Assembly (NCBI RefSeq): GCF_024498135.1
Contig: NZ_JANHOH010000009.1
Location: 62,001-126,000 of the forward strand
DNA: 64,000 nucleotides
Reading direction: 5' to 3'
DNA from: Mucilaginibacter aquariorum
GTDB lineage: Bacteria > Bacteroidota > Bacteroidia > Sphingobacteriales > Sphingobacteriaceae
How positions within the stretch are numbered: the first letter of the stretch is position 1; the number at the start of each line of letters is the position of its first letter. Made by a program: the position numbers and the translations under genes. Below the pieces are notes generated by a model, which saw nothing but the letters and a program-made list of their open reading frames with translations, was not told where the DNA came from and ran no database searches. Below are positions 55,285-63,819 of the stretch, piece after piece.

Positions 55285-56619
55285 TTAATGTAAAATAATA
55301 TTCGTTTCGATCTGTTCCAGTGAACGCCCTTTGGTCTCCGGCATAAATTTCCAGACGAAGATCAGCTGCAGGACCATCATACCGCTGAAAAAGAAAAATG
55401 TCGTCGCGCCGCCCAGCTTTTCAGCGAAATATGGAAAGCAGAAAGCCACAAGAGCCGCCATGATCCAGTGGGTGGAGCTTCCCAGGGTCTGCCCTTTTGC
55501 ACGCACCTGGTTAGGAAATATCTCCGAAATAAATACCCAGATCACAGCGCCTTGTGAAAAGGCAAAAAAGGCTATGAAAATCATGATATAGATGGGCACT
55601 GAAAAACCACTTAAATTCTGACTATAAAAGGTAAAAGCGACGAGAAACAGGGAAGCGATCAGGCCCACGGAACCGATAAGCATCAGCAACCGACGCCCTA
55701 CCTTATCAATAATATTTATAGCGATCAGCGTGAATATAAAATTGATCATGCCAATACCTACCGTAGACAATAAGGAAGAATGTGCGCCCAATCCCGCCAT
55801 TTCAAAAATTCTGGGTGCGTAATAAATGATGGCATTGATACCGGAAACCTGGTTAAAGAAAGCGAATGTGACGGCTAAAAAAACCGGGGTCCTGTATTGG
55901 AGGGAAAACAAATTCCGGCTCGAAGCTGTTCGCGACGAGCTATCCGCTTCGCTGGCTTTGATCGCTTTCAGTTCACTGTCACAATTCAATGGATTTATTA
56001 TCCGCAGGATCGCGAGGGCTTTAGCATCTTCACCTTTCCTCAATATTAACCATCTCGGGCTTTCCGGAATAAATTTGATCAGGATAAGAAAGATAAGGGA
56101 TGGAACGGCTTGTACGCCAAGCATCCAGCGCCAGGAATCATGATCTACCTGGCTGATCAGGTAATTTGACAGGTACGATATAAGAATACCTAATACTACG
56201 TTAAACTGGAACAGCCCTACCAGGCTACCCCGCTTTTCAGCCGGAGAAACCTCGGATATATAAATAGGCGCTGTGACAGATGATGTTCCCACGCCCAGTC
56301 CTCCCAGAAACCTGAATACCAGGAAAAACGTCCAGTTATCGGCAACTGCCGTACCCAGTGATGAAAGAAGATAAGCAATGGCCACAAAATAAAGTGTATT
56401 TTTCCGGCCGAACTTGTCAGAGGGCCTTGAACCCAGCAGCGAACCGATCACGGTACCTATCAGCGCAATGGAAATAGTAAGGCCATGCTCGAATACCGAC
56501 AAGTGCCAAAACTGTTGAATTGATTTTTCAGCACCGGAGATTACCGCCGTGTCAAAGCCGAAAAGAAAGCCACCGAGTGCCACGACCATAGACCAGGCCA
56601 AAACAGAGTTCTTCGTCAT
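55285..56619 (-). CDS. MFS sugar porter, probable fructose importer
   Basis: The 444-residue protein has 12 membrane segments and the sugar-porter motifs: GSRPSDKFGRKN in loop 2-3, RFLGGLGVGTSSVTAPIYISEVSPAEKRG after helix 4, PESPRWLI after helix 6, and NQVSGINAIIYYAPRIFE in helix 7. The C-terminal PETKGRSLEQIE is the classic last signature. It probably carries fructose across the inner membrane to the kinase encoded next. Its promoter region holds a GTATCAAA/TTTGATAC inverted repeat. Confidence 0.9.
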   Translation of the reverse strand: MTKNSVLAWSMVVALGGFLFGFDTAVISGAEKSIQQFWHLSVFEHGLTISIALIGTVIGSLLGSRPSDKFGRKNTLYFVAIAYLLSSLGTAVADNWTFFLVFRFLGGLGVGTSSVTAPIYISEVSPAEKRGSLVGLFQFNVVLGILISYLSNYLISQVDHDSWRWMLGVQAVPSLIFLILIKFIPESPRWLILRKGEDAKALAILRIINPLNCDSELKAIKASEADSSSRTASSRNLFSLQYRTPVFLAVTFAFFNQVSGINAIIYYAPRIFEMAGLGAHSSLLSTVGIGMINFIFTLIAINIIDKVGRRLLMLIGSVGLIASLFLVAFTFYSQNLSGFSVPIYIMIFIAFFAFSQGAVIWVFISEIFPNQVRAKGQTLGSSTHWIMAALVAFCFPYFAEKLGGATTFFFFSGMMVLQLIFVWKFMPETKGRSLEQIETNIILH

Positions 56620-56710
56620 AAATTAATTGGTGTATAAAGAAATTGGTTACAAATAGGTTATTAATCGGATTGCAAGGTAGAGGATAAACGGAGGGAGGGT
56701 TATAATTATC

Positions 56711-56736
56711 GTATCAAAAGCGTATGGATTTGATAC
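56711..56736. promoter_or_regulatory. Inverted repeat, candidate fructose-regulator operator
   Basis: GTATCAAA and TTTGATAC are perfect inverted half-sites with a 10-base spacer, about 90-115 bases upstream of the sugar porter start. The centre-to-centre distance is near two helical turns, suitable for an AraC-type dimer. The fructan regulator is the likely binder, by inference. Confidence 0.55.
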
Positions 56737-56823
56737 AATTTAATATGCTGATTATCAAATATTTAAAAAATAACAACATGCCTGTTTTCCCGCACTTACA
56801 AAATTATGACATGAAATTTATGG

Positions 56824-56832
56824 TTTTGATAC
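56824..56832 (+). promoter_or_regulatory. Third TTTTGATAC half-site
   Basis: TTTTGATAC occurs again about 125 bases before the regulator start, in the orientation of the 56729-56736 half-site. It could serve autoregulation of the hybrid regulator gene. Confidence 0.4.
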
Positions 56833-56956
56833 ATCGTTCTGCCGTTTGGAAAATATGTCGTCCCGTGCATTTTTTGCGCTTCTGTTTCTATTTCCTAAGT
56901 TTAACATAGATTTCAAAAACCAATTGATCTGTAACCTTTATTAAAGTATTTTATTT

Positions 56957-59734
56957 ATGTTCCGATACTCCAGAACACCTGAAAGTATAGTCAGTATACT
57001 GGTCTCTGTATTCCTTTGTTTGATCGCAACCGGCTGCCGGAATACGAAGCAACCGCACACTTATACTATCGCTTTTTCGCAATGTGTAGGAAATGATTTG
57101 TGGCGAAAAACCATGCTGGATGAAATAAAAACCGAGCTATCCCTGCACCCTGATGTGAAGTTCATTTATACAGATGCCAGGGGCAGCAGCAGCCAGCAGG
57201 TATTACAGGTTCGGAAGATGCTGGCACAAGGCATTGACTTGCTCATCATTTCTCCAAATGAAGCTCAGCCTTTGACAACAGTAGTTGAGGAAACATTTAA
57301 TAAGGGCATTCCTGTTGTCGTTATCGATAGAAAAACCACCTCCGACAGTTACACGGCATACGTTGGGGCCGACAATTACCAGGTAGGTAAAATGGCCGGC
57401 GATTATTTTGTGTCTAAAACCAAGGGAAATATTAACGTTATCGAGATCACCGGCTCACCCGGGTCATCTCCGGCGATCGATCGCGAAAAAGGGTTTTCAG
57501 ACGGAATAAAACCCGCCTCCCGTATCCATATTACAGGCAAATTGAACGGCGCCTGGACCCAGGAAACAGCGGAAGCGGAACTTTTTAAGATCAAAGACCA
57601 GCTGGGATCCGTTAATGCGATCTTTGCGCATAATGATGTGATGGCGGCCGGGGCGCGGCGCGTGTTAAAAGAGCTAAAACTTACCGACAGTATATTCATT
57701 ATGGGTGTTGACGCCCTACCCGGCGCAGGGGGCGGGTTGGAGATGATCGCAAACAAAGCCATAAACGCAAGCGCCCTGTATCCTACAGGTGGTAAAGAAG
57801 CAGTTCAAACTGCCTTCCGTATATTAAATAACGAAAACATTGAAAAAGTAAATATTCTTCAATCACTGATCATTGACTCGACAAATGTTGAGCTGATGAC
57901 CATGCAGTGGGACAGGATAAGCAGCCAGCAAAAAGACATTGAAAGACAACAGGTGTTGCTGGAGGAACAGCGAAAAATTTATAAGGATCAGGCGACGATA
58001 CTGAACACGGTGATCATTACGCTGGTACTGGTGGTGGTTTTCGGCGGTCTCGCCTTTTATTTTCTGGTCGAAAACCGAAAAATAAACCGGAGCCTGGAGG
58101 CAAAGAATGAACAGATCCTCAAGCAAAGAAATGAATTGATCGACATGTCAGCAAAAGCCGAGATCGCGACAGAGGCGAAACTGAATTTCTTCACGAATAT
58201 TTCTCACGAATTCCGTACGCCGCTCACCCTGATGCTGGGCCCCATTGATGATCTTATTCAAAACGCCAAATTAAATCAGGATGAGTTTGGTAACTTAAAA
58301 CTGGCGCATAAGAACATACTCATTCTAATGAAGCTGGTTAATCAGCTGATCGATTACCGGAAAATCGAATACGACAAACAAATGATCCACGCGTCGCCAA
58401 ATAACATCATCGATCTGATCAGCGAGGTGATCGGAAACTTTAAACACATCGCACACAAGCGTAACATAGATCTGAGGCTGTTTACCCAGGAGAAAGAATG
58501 CACCATTTGGTTTGATCTGAACATGCTGGATAAAGTCTTCTTCAATCTAATATCCAATGCGTTTAAGTTTGTCAGTGAAGGCGGCCGTATATATATTCAC
58601 CTGCACAGGTATGGCAACGTCGTTCAGATCGATGTGGAAGATAACGGTGTTGGTATGTCCAATGAGCATGCTACGCATATATTTGAACATTTTTACCAGG
58701 CTGACACCGGTTTGGCTAAAGGTTCCGGGCTGGGCCTCGCGCTGACAAAAGAGATCATTCACTTACACCACGGCAGCATAACGGTGAAAAGTGTAAAATG
58801 GCAATCCACCGTCTTTACGATCAAACTTCCGCTGGGCGACGAACATTTAAGTAAAGAAGAGAAATTTGAACAGCTCATTGATCCCAAATCAATTTCAGAA
58901 CAAGCCGTCCACTATTTCGCAGAGCTTGACATCACCCCGGTAAGCGTGCCGGCGGAAGCATTTCAGCATCCGAAGGAACACTCCATCCTGATCGTTGAAG
59001 ATAATCATGACTTGCTGCAGTTCCTTACCGCAAAGCTTTCGGAGAGATATGAGATCTTCACCGCTACGAACGGCGCTGCCGGTATCAATGAGGCTTATGA
59101 GAGTGTTCCGGACCTTATTATTTCAGATGTCGTGCTTCCGGAACTATCCGGTAAAGTGCTGGCGGAACGGCTGAAATCCGATATCAGGACCTCGCATATT
59201 CCTATTATACTGCTCACCGCGCAAAGCAGCCTGGAACACCAGATCGCCGGGATGAAGACAATGGCAGATGCCTACCTCACCAAACCATTTAACCTGCCGT
59301 TTCTCTTAGAGACGGTCACTAACCTGCTGAATAACAGGCGTATTCTGAAAGATCACTACACGAGTGAAATAAAAACGACAGAGCGGTTGCCGGTATCAAA
59401 AACCCTCGACAAAAAATTCATCAATGATTTTGCGGGGTTTATCGAGCAAAATTTAGCTAATGAGCACTTAAACGTCGACGATATCGCCAAAGCGATCGGT
59501 GTTTCGAGGATACAACTTTACCGCAAGGTCAAAGCCCTGTTAGGTTGTAACATAACCGATTACATCATGAACAGGCGCCTCAAAAAAGCAAAATACCTGT
59601 TAACCAATGAAGACCACACGATTTCGATGATCACGTATATGGTCGGTTTTTCAACGCCGAATTATTTCTCAACGGTTTTTAAAGCAAAATACGGTTGTAC
59701 GCCCACGGAGTTTAGAAAACAGCAAAAAGGCTGA
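56957..59734 (+). CDS. Hybrid two-component regulator with periplasmic sugar-binding sensor (fructan locus)
   Basis: The 925-residue protein starts with a lipobox-like signal (LIATGCRN). It has a type 1 periplasmic-binding-protein sensor (about 35-310, with FSQCVGNDLWRKTMLDEI and FAHNDVMAAGARR), a membrane segment (about 352-374), HisKA with His417 in NISHEFRTPL, an HATPase domain, a receiver with Asp724 in LIISDVVLPEL, and an AraC-type domain (about 820-923). This is the layout of the fructose-sensing regulator BT1754 of Bacteroides thetaiotaomicron, which binds free fructose. It is divergent from the porter-kinase-susCD block and presumably activates it. Confidence 0.93.
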   Translation: MFRYSRTPESIVSILVSVFLCLIATGCRNTKQPHTYTIAFSQCVGNDLWRKTMLDEIKTELSLHPDVKFIYTDARGSSSQQVLQVRKMLAQGIDLLIISPNEAQPLTTVVEETFNKGIPVVVIDRKTTSDSYTAYVGADNYQVGKMAGDYFVSKTKGNINVIEITGSPGSSPAIDREKGFSDGIKPASRIHITGKLNGAWTQETAEAELFKIKDQLGSVNAIFAHNDVMAAGARRVLKELKLTDSIFIMGVDALPGAGGGLEMIANKAINASALYPTGGKEAVQTAFRILNNENIEKVNILQSLIIDSTNVELMTMQWDRISSQQKDIERQQVLLEEQRKIYKDQATILNTVIITLVLVVVFGGLAFYFLVENRKINRSLEAKNEQILKQRNELIDMSAKAEIATEAKLNFFTNISHEFRTPLTLMLGPIDDLIQNAKLNQDEFGNLKLAHKNILILMKLVNQLIDYRKIEYDKQMIHASPNNIIDLISEVIGNFKHIAHKRNIDLRLFTQEKECTIWFDLNMLDKVFFNLISNAFKFVSEGGRIYIHLHRYGNVVQIDVEDNGVGMSNEHATHIFEHFYQADTGLAKGSGLGLALTKEIIHLHHGSITVKSVKWQSTVFTIKLPLGDEHLSKEEKFEQLIDPKSISEQAVHYFAELDITPVSVPAEAFQHPKEHSILIVEDNHDLLQFLTAKLSERYEIFTATNGAAGINEAYESVPDLIISDVVLPELSGKVLAERLKSDIRTSHIPIILLTAQSSLEHQIAGMKTMADAYLTKPFNLPFLLETVTNLLNNRRILKDHYTSEIKTTERLPVSKTLDKKFINDFAGFIEQNLANEHLNVDDIAKAIGVSRIQLYRKVKALLGCNITDYIMNRRLKKAKYLLTNEDHTISMITYMVGFSTPNYFSTVFKAKYGCTPTEFRKQQKG

Positions 59735-59772
59735 CAGCCGGTTCATCATGCCCCGGGGCTAAGGGTAAACGC

Positions 59773-59800
59773 CCTGTCTTCGTCTGCAGACGAAGACAGG
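59773..59800. terminator. Perfect 28-base palindrome after the regulator gene
   Basis: CCTGTCTTCGTCTG is followed at once by its exact reverse complement. As RNA it would fold into a 12-bp stem with a TGCA loop. It lies 38 bases past the regulator stop and could terminate it, but no T-run follows. It also abuts the HAD gene relic. Confidence 0.55.
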
Positions 59801-60004
59801 TCATGATAAAATTGCCTTTGGCCACCATTTTAGCGGACGCTTGATCTGGTCAATCGACCCGACTGTCAGATCCGGGCTATAAGCGTAATATTTCATGCTG
59901 TCCTGCGTCGAAATGCCCGACAGTACCAAAATCGTCTTATAGCCCATTTGTACCCCACCCCGGATATCTGTCTCTGACGAAACAGTACTCACGCTAATCC
60001 GGGT
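59801..60004 (-). pseudogene. C-terminal fragment of a NagD-like HAD phosphatase
   Basis: About 65 codons on the minus strand read SSETDIRGGVQMGYKTILVL, then SGISTQDSMKYYAYSPDLTV, then GSIDQI. This is the end of the NagD/p-nitrophenylphosphatase-like HAD family, containing its late TDIxGG motif and the GYKTILVLSG strand. The first 190-200 residues, including the catalytic Asp motif, are missing; a stop lies in frame just upstream. It is a remnant of a gene lost or moved from between the regulator and GH172. Confidence 0.75.
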
Positions 60005-60125
60005 GTCATGTCACTGTTCGAATGACGACCGAAACTAAAACATCTCCTTGCCCTAAAGCAAACGAATCTTCAAATCTGCTTAAAAAAGCCAGGGGACCCT
60101 TTAATGACACGCAAAATTTCAATAG
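60005..60125. other. Short spacer between HAD relic and GH172
   Basis: I see no gene, hairpin or repeat here. Translation of the minus strand does not continue the HAD homology, so the break point of the relic lies near 60004. Confidence 0.4.
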
Positions 60126-61721
60126 CTATTCCGGTAAGACGGCTGCGGCTTCCTCAGGCATCGGCTTATCGCTAAACCCGGCGTCTTTTGACCCGTACCA
60201 ATAAGTAGTAACTGCAAAATCCGCATCCCCGGTCTTCCACCCAAGCATTTCCAGATCCATTTTAAAATGGTTTACAAAAGGTACGGCATCCAAAATCCGG
60301 GTTCGCGTGAAGGTATTATAGCCGAATGAATCTTCATGGTCGGCCCTGGGGGCATTAGCGAACGGTGTTTGATATATTACGACAGGCGCCCACGAAGTAT
60401 TATAATAATCCTCAGTCCCTGTACCAAATTCGCTTGGAAAGGTATCCTTGTCAACCCATATCTTTTGGTCGCCTTCTCCATACCACGTGTGCATATGATT
60501 ATATACTGCCATGGTATTACCCATGTAGATACCTTTCCCGTTTATCGTACTCATATTCCATTCTGTCGCCTGGTCTTCCAAATGCGTGATCTGTACATGT
60601 CGGGATTGTTTCCAGCCGGTATAGAAATACAGGCTGCTCTTTGTCCATGTCCGGCTTGCCGTGGTTGCCTCAACCCGGATATCTACGGCTTCAGCGCCTA
60701 AATTTTCTATGGTCAGTTTCGCTGAAGACCGATAAGGCATCACCCATCTGCTGGTGATAATCCCTTTCCCATCAACCGTCCGGTACCAGCTGCTGACCGG
60801 TTTTCCGCCTACCCCACTGCCGGAGAAGTCCCCTATAGGACACCAGACGGTTTGCACCCCGTCAAACTCCATTTTTAACACGGCGGACCGGAGCGTCTGG
60901 GCGTACTTTTTAGCATCGGCTTCCTTAACCGTGAAAACAAGTTGCCGGATAGATCCGTTTCCTGCCGGCAGGACCATAGAGAAGGAACTGCCCGGCGGAA
61001 GCTGTTTTCCGGCATTTAATTGTTTGCCTGTCCGTTCCGGCGGCGACCATAAGCTATTTTCAACCTTCGACAGCAACCCTGTTAATGGTTTTAACTGCGC
61101 TTTCGTGAAGGACAGTACCTTTGTCCCTTCTTCATAAAGCCGGTAATTGATCTGGTAATACCTGGGTTGTTTGGGCTCGATATCTTTATCTTCAAAGGTC
61201 ACTTTACAATGCTTTGCAAAAGGTAATGGCAGGTAAAGTGTGTTTCCACCCTTTTCCAGGGGCTGATAGGAAGAATGAGGGTTCAGCAAACCCTTACCTA
61301 AGGGTAAGCCGCTTTGCATCAAATCGTATGCAGGTATAAGAATTTCGGGCACCTTCTGCCCGTCAAAGTAGATCCTGATCGTTCCGTTCCTCTTGAAGGT
61401 TGTCAGCCAGAACCGCACAACGACGCCGGGGCCGTCAGCATCCATCATCACGAGCTCCTTACGGCCCTCCGTTTCTTCCGTCCTTATATATTGCGCCTGG
61501 TCGGCATTCGCACACCAGCCGGGCAAACCCGGGGCAACAGATTTCCTGTCATAGCTGCTCGCCTGTTTGAGAAAATAGGCATGTGACGGCCATTTCGCGA
61601 CGGCATCGGGATCGGTCATTTCGTTTAACAGGCCCGCAACCGTAACCGGTGCCTGCGCATTAACATTAACGATCAAAAAACAGCTGATCAAATTCAGCAG
61701 TAAAACTTTCAATATATTCAT
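60126..61721 (-). CDS. GH172 (DUF2961) enzyme, alpha-fructofuranosidase / DFA I family
   Basis: From ATG 61721 the protein has 531 residues with a signal peptide (ending NVNAQ). The DUF2961 signature is clear: RTEETEGRKELVMMDADGPGVVVRFWLT, and HTWYGEGDQKIW leading to FGTGTEDYYNTSW. The two Glu residues of GEGD (416) and GTED (437) are 21 apart, the same separation I recall for the catalytic Glu270/Glu291 pair of the founding GH172 enzyme from Bifidobacterium dentium. That enzyme hydrolyses alpha-fructofuranosides and interconverts inulobiose and difructose dianhydride I. The longer frame from 61766 overlaps the GH32 stop, so the signal-bearing start is preferred. It is 38 bases after the GH32 gene. 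Confidence 0.85.
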   Translation of the reverse strand: MNILKVLLLNLISCFLIVNVNAQAPVTVAGLLNEMTDPDAVAKWPSHAYFLKQASSYDRKSVAPGLPGWCANADQAQYIRTEETEGRKELVMMDADGPGVVVRFWLTTFKRNGTIRIYFDGQKVPEILIPAYDLMQSGLPLGKGLLNPHSSYQPLEKGGNTLYLPLPFAKHCKVTFEDKDIEPKQPRYYQINYRLYEEGTKVLSFTKAQLKPLTGLLSKVENSLWSPPERTGKQLNAGKQLPPGSSFSMVLPAGNGSIRQLVFTVKEADAKKYAQTLRSAVLKMEFDGVQTVWCPIGDFSGSGVGGKPVSSWYRTVDGKGIITSRWVMPYRSSAKLTIENLGAEAVDIRVEATTASRTWTKSSLYFYTGWKQSRHVQITHLEDQATEWNMSTINGKGIYMGNTMAVYNHMHTWYGEGDQKIWVDKDTFPSEFGTGTEDYYNTSWAPVVIYQTPFANAPRADHEDSFGYNTFTRTRILDAVPFVNHFKMDLEMLGWKTGDADFAVTTYWYGSKDAGFSDKPMPEEAAAVLPE

Positions 61722-61759
61722 GCCTTTGATTTTAAGGTTCATTAGATGGATAACTGGCA

Positions 61760-63274
61760 TTACCAAATAGTCTTCAGCGGCGTATAGCTGAAATTCTTTA
61801 AGTTGAGATTGGTTGTCGCCTTTACACTGATCACATCCAGCGGAGTATCCGGGAAAAACACATCTGTCATTACAGTCAGGCCGTTATCCGCAAATAATTC
61901 AACGGAGGCCACATCGACAAATAAGGTAAGCGTGATCGTTTTGCCTTTACTGATACGGGGAGCGTAATGAATCTTGGCGAATTCTTTATTAAATTCACTT
62001 GGACCTGCCGCCGTCCTGTCGATAAAAAAGCTATCCTTCCCTTTGTCGTACCCGACAAGTAGCTGGTTATTGTCTTTATTGGATAAAACAACAGAGAATG
62101 ACGCAAGGCGATCGGTTTGCAACTGTACTTTGTATGGTCCTTTGATGGGCGATTTATTAACTTTTTTTGGAGATCCGGCATGAAACGCGCCGGGTAAGTT
62201 CACCCTGCTCTTGTCCAGGACTGACAGTTCCGCGACCGGCTCTGATCTTAAGCTGATTCGATTGTTAAGATTGATCAGCCTGAGTTCCCGCGGAAGCGTT
62301 GTCGCACCACGCCATTCTTCAGTAGGTACCTGATTGGCATAGGTCCAATTGTTCATCCACCCGATAAATACCTTCCTGCCCCCGGTATTGGCCCAGGTAA
62401 TGCCCGCGTAATTATCAGTACCATAGTCGATCCATCTTGTCGCCGTATCCAACGGGGTGAATTTGCTGCCATCAAAATCACCGATGAAATATTGCGTTCC
62501 GGAACCACCGTTGGGCGCGCCCGGGTTGATGCTTATGAGCAGGACATAATACTTTTTGCCGTTAAGAGAAAGCGGAAAAAGATCAGGACACTCCCAAACG
62601 CCGCCATGGGCACCAAGACGCTCCCCAAACTCGCTTTCCTTTGTCCAGCTTTTGAGATCGGGGGATGAATAGAAGGTGATACGGTCCTTCGTCGCTAATG
62701 TCATGATCCATTTTTTTTGTGCGGCATACCAGCTCACTTTAGGGTCCCTGAAATCCGAGATCCCGGGATTTTTAAGAACAGGATTTCCGGAATATTTTGT
62801 CCAGGTTTGTCCTTCGTCCAAACTGTAAGCAATGCTTTGATTCTGAGAATCGGACCTTCCGGCCTTTTCGGCCTTGGGATTGTGGTGCGTAAATATGGCG
62901 ACAAGGGGCGTTTTTCCATCCTTGCCGAATCCGGAGGTATTGCCGGCATCAACTACCGCGCTACCTGAAAAGATATAACCAAGACTGTCGGGGTATAAAG
63001 CGACCGGCAAGCGCTCCCAATGGACCAAGTCCTTGCTTGTTGCATGCGCCCAGTGCATAGGCCCCCATTTCGTACCTCCGGGATAGAATTGGTAAAACAG
63101 ATGATATTTACCTTTATAGTAAACCATCCCGTTCGGATCGTTCATCCATTTCCGTTCCGGTGTAAAATGGATCTGAGGGCGGTGTTTTTCCTTGTTGGTA
63201 ACGGGACTGTCCTGTGCACAGCTACAAAATGGCAGTAAGCCCATCATAGCTATAAAACTGAAAACTTTTAACAT
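61760..63274 (-). CDS. GH32 beta-fructofuranosidase / fructanase (canonical)
   Basis: The 504-residue lipoprotein (MGLLPFCSCAQ) is a typical two-domain GH32. All motifs are standard: WMNDPNG with nucleophile Asp46, FRDPKVSW for the transition-state Asp, and WECPDLF for the acid/base Glu. A C-terminal sandwich covers about 345-500. It should remove beta-2,1 or beta-2,6-linked fructose from fructans, fructo-oligosaccharides, inulobiose or sucrose. It heads a two-gene operon with GH172, so the pair would convert alpha-linked and beta-linked fructose products to free fructose in the same compartment. Confidence 0.92.
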   Translation of the reverse strand: MLKVFSFIAMMGLLPFCSCAQDSPVTNKEKHRPQIHFTPERKWMNDPNGMVYYKGKYHLFYQFYPGGTKWGPMHWAHATSKDLVHWERLPVALYPDSLGYIFSGSAVVDAGNTSGFGKDGKTPLVAIFTHHNPKAEKAGRSDSQNQSIAYSLDEGQTWTKYSGNPVLKNPGISDFRDPKVSWYAAQKKWIMTLATKDRITFYSSPDLKSWTKESEFGERLGAHGGVWECPDLFPLSLNGKKYYVLLISINPGAPNGGSGTQYFIGDFDGSKFTPLDTATRWIDYGTDNYAGITWANTGGRKVFIGWMNNWTYANQVPTEEWRGATTLPRELRLINLNNRISLRSEPVAELSVLDKSRVNLPGAFHAGSPKKVNKSPIKGPYKVQLQTDRLASFSVVLSNKDNNQLLVGYDKGKDSFFIDRTAAGPSEFNKEFAKIHYAPRISKGKTITLTLFVDVASVELFADNGLTVMTDVFFPDTPLDVISVKATTNLNLKNFSYTPLKTIW

Positions 63275-63567
63275 ACGGCTTTCTTTTAGAGTGATAATTA
63301 TTTGTTCTGAATAGGATCAAACTGGTTTACAAACGTTGAACAAATAGCGCATTACCGTGCAGGTACTGACAGCAGGCATTGTCATAATCGGTTCAATAAA
63401 CTGGTTTTATATTTGGTTTAAAGGCCGCAAGGTATCGTGTAGTTCGATTTAAAGCGTTTAAAATCCGTTCAAAAGCATTCAAAATTGTAACATAAGGAGT
63501 TCGGTACCCCTATGGAAAGTCAGCGTTGAACAAAAGTCAATATTTCCATAAGAGTTATTTTATCGGT
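63275..63567. other. Upstream region of the GH32-GH172 operon
   Basis: This stretch of about 290 bases should carry the promoter of the leftward GH32-GH172 operon. It contains three tandem half-site-like repeats at 63455-63484. No gene is evident; an upstream TTG at 63526 could extend the small plus-strand frame. Confidence 0.45.
63455..63484. promoter_or_regulatory. Three tandem half-site-like repeats
   Basis: CGTTTAAAA (63455), CGTTCAAAA (63466) and CATTCAAAA (63476) follow at 11- and 10-base steps, one helical turn each. Read on the minus strand the middle one is GCTTTTGAACG, sharing GCTTTTGA with the sugar porter operator candidate. They may be an upstream activator site for the GH32-GH172 operon. 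Confidence 0.35.
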
Positions 63568-63819
63568 ATGGAAGCAAAACCACTTAACAATGCCCGTCTA
63601 ACACTCCGAGATTATCCGAGTCGGACAGTAAAAAAGCTAAACAACGGTGATAAAAAGAATAAATTAAAGCTGGAAGAATACCTATATCGTAAAAATGGGA
63701 CAGATGTATTTTATGATTTAAAGCAAATGGATTTTGAAAAGACGCTACCATCAAATAAACGAATTTCACTACAGTATCAAAATGGTCAAAAGTATGCGAA
63801 TTATATGCAGCCAGAGTGA
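63568..63819 (+). CDS. Small hypothetical protein
   Basis: The frame encodes 83 residues from ATG 63568, or 97 from the TTG at 63526. The chain is strongly basic and hydrophilic (VKKLNNGDKKNKLKLEEYLY), with no signal, membrane segment or known motif. Composition is protein-like, but nothing nearby supports function. It may be the remnant or edge of a larger feature beyond this window. Confidence 0.4.
   Translation: MEAKPLNNARLTLRDYPSRTVKKLNNGDKKNKLKLEEYLYRKNGTDVFYDLKQMDFEKTLPSNKRISLQYQNGQKYANYMQPE

Larger units (their letters stand above)
56620..56956. other. 337-bp divergent control region, sugar porter / fructan regulator
   Basis: No gene is supported; a 61-codon plus frame at 56724 is A/T-rich and overlaps repeat sites. 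The stretch contains an inverted repeat at 56711-56736 and a third half-site at 56824-56832, all variants of TTTTGATAC, and should carry promoters for both flanking genes. Confidence 0.6.

Noticed and set aside
56724..56909. 61-codon ORF between sugar porter and fructan regulator
   Set aside because: A/T-rich, without homology, and it overlaps operator-like repeats in a promoter region.
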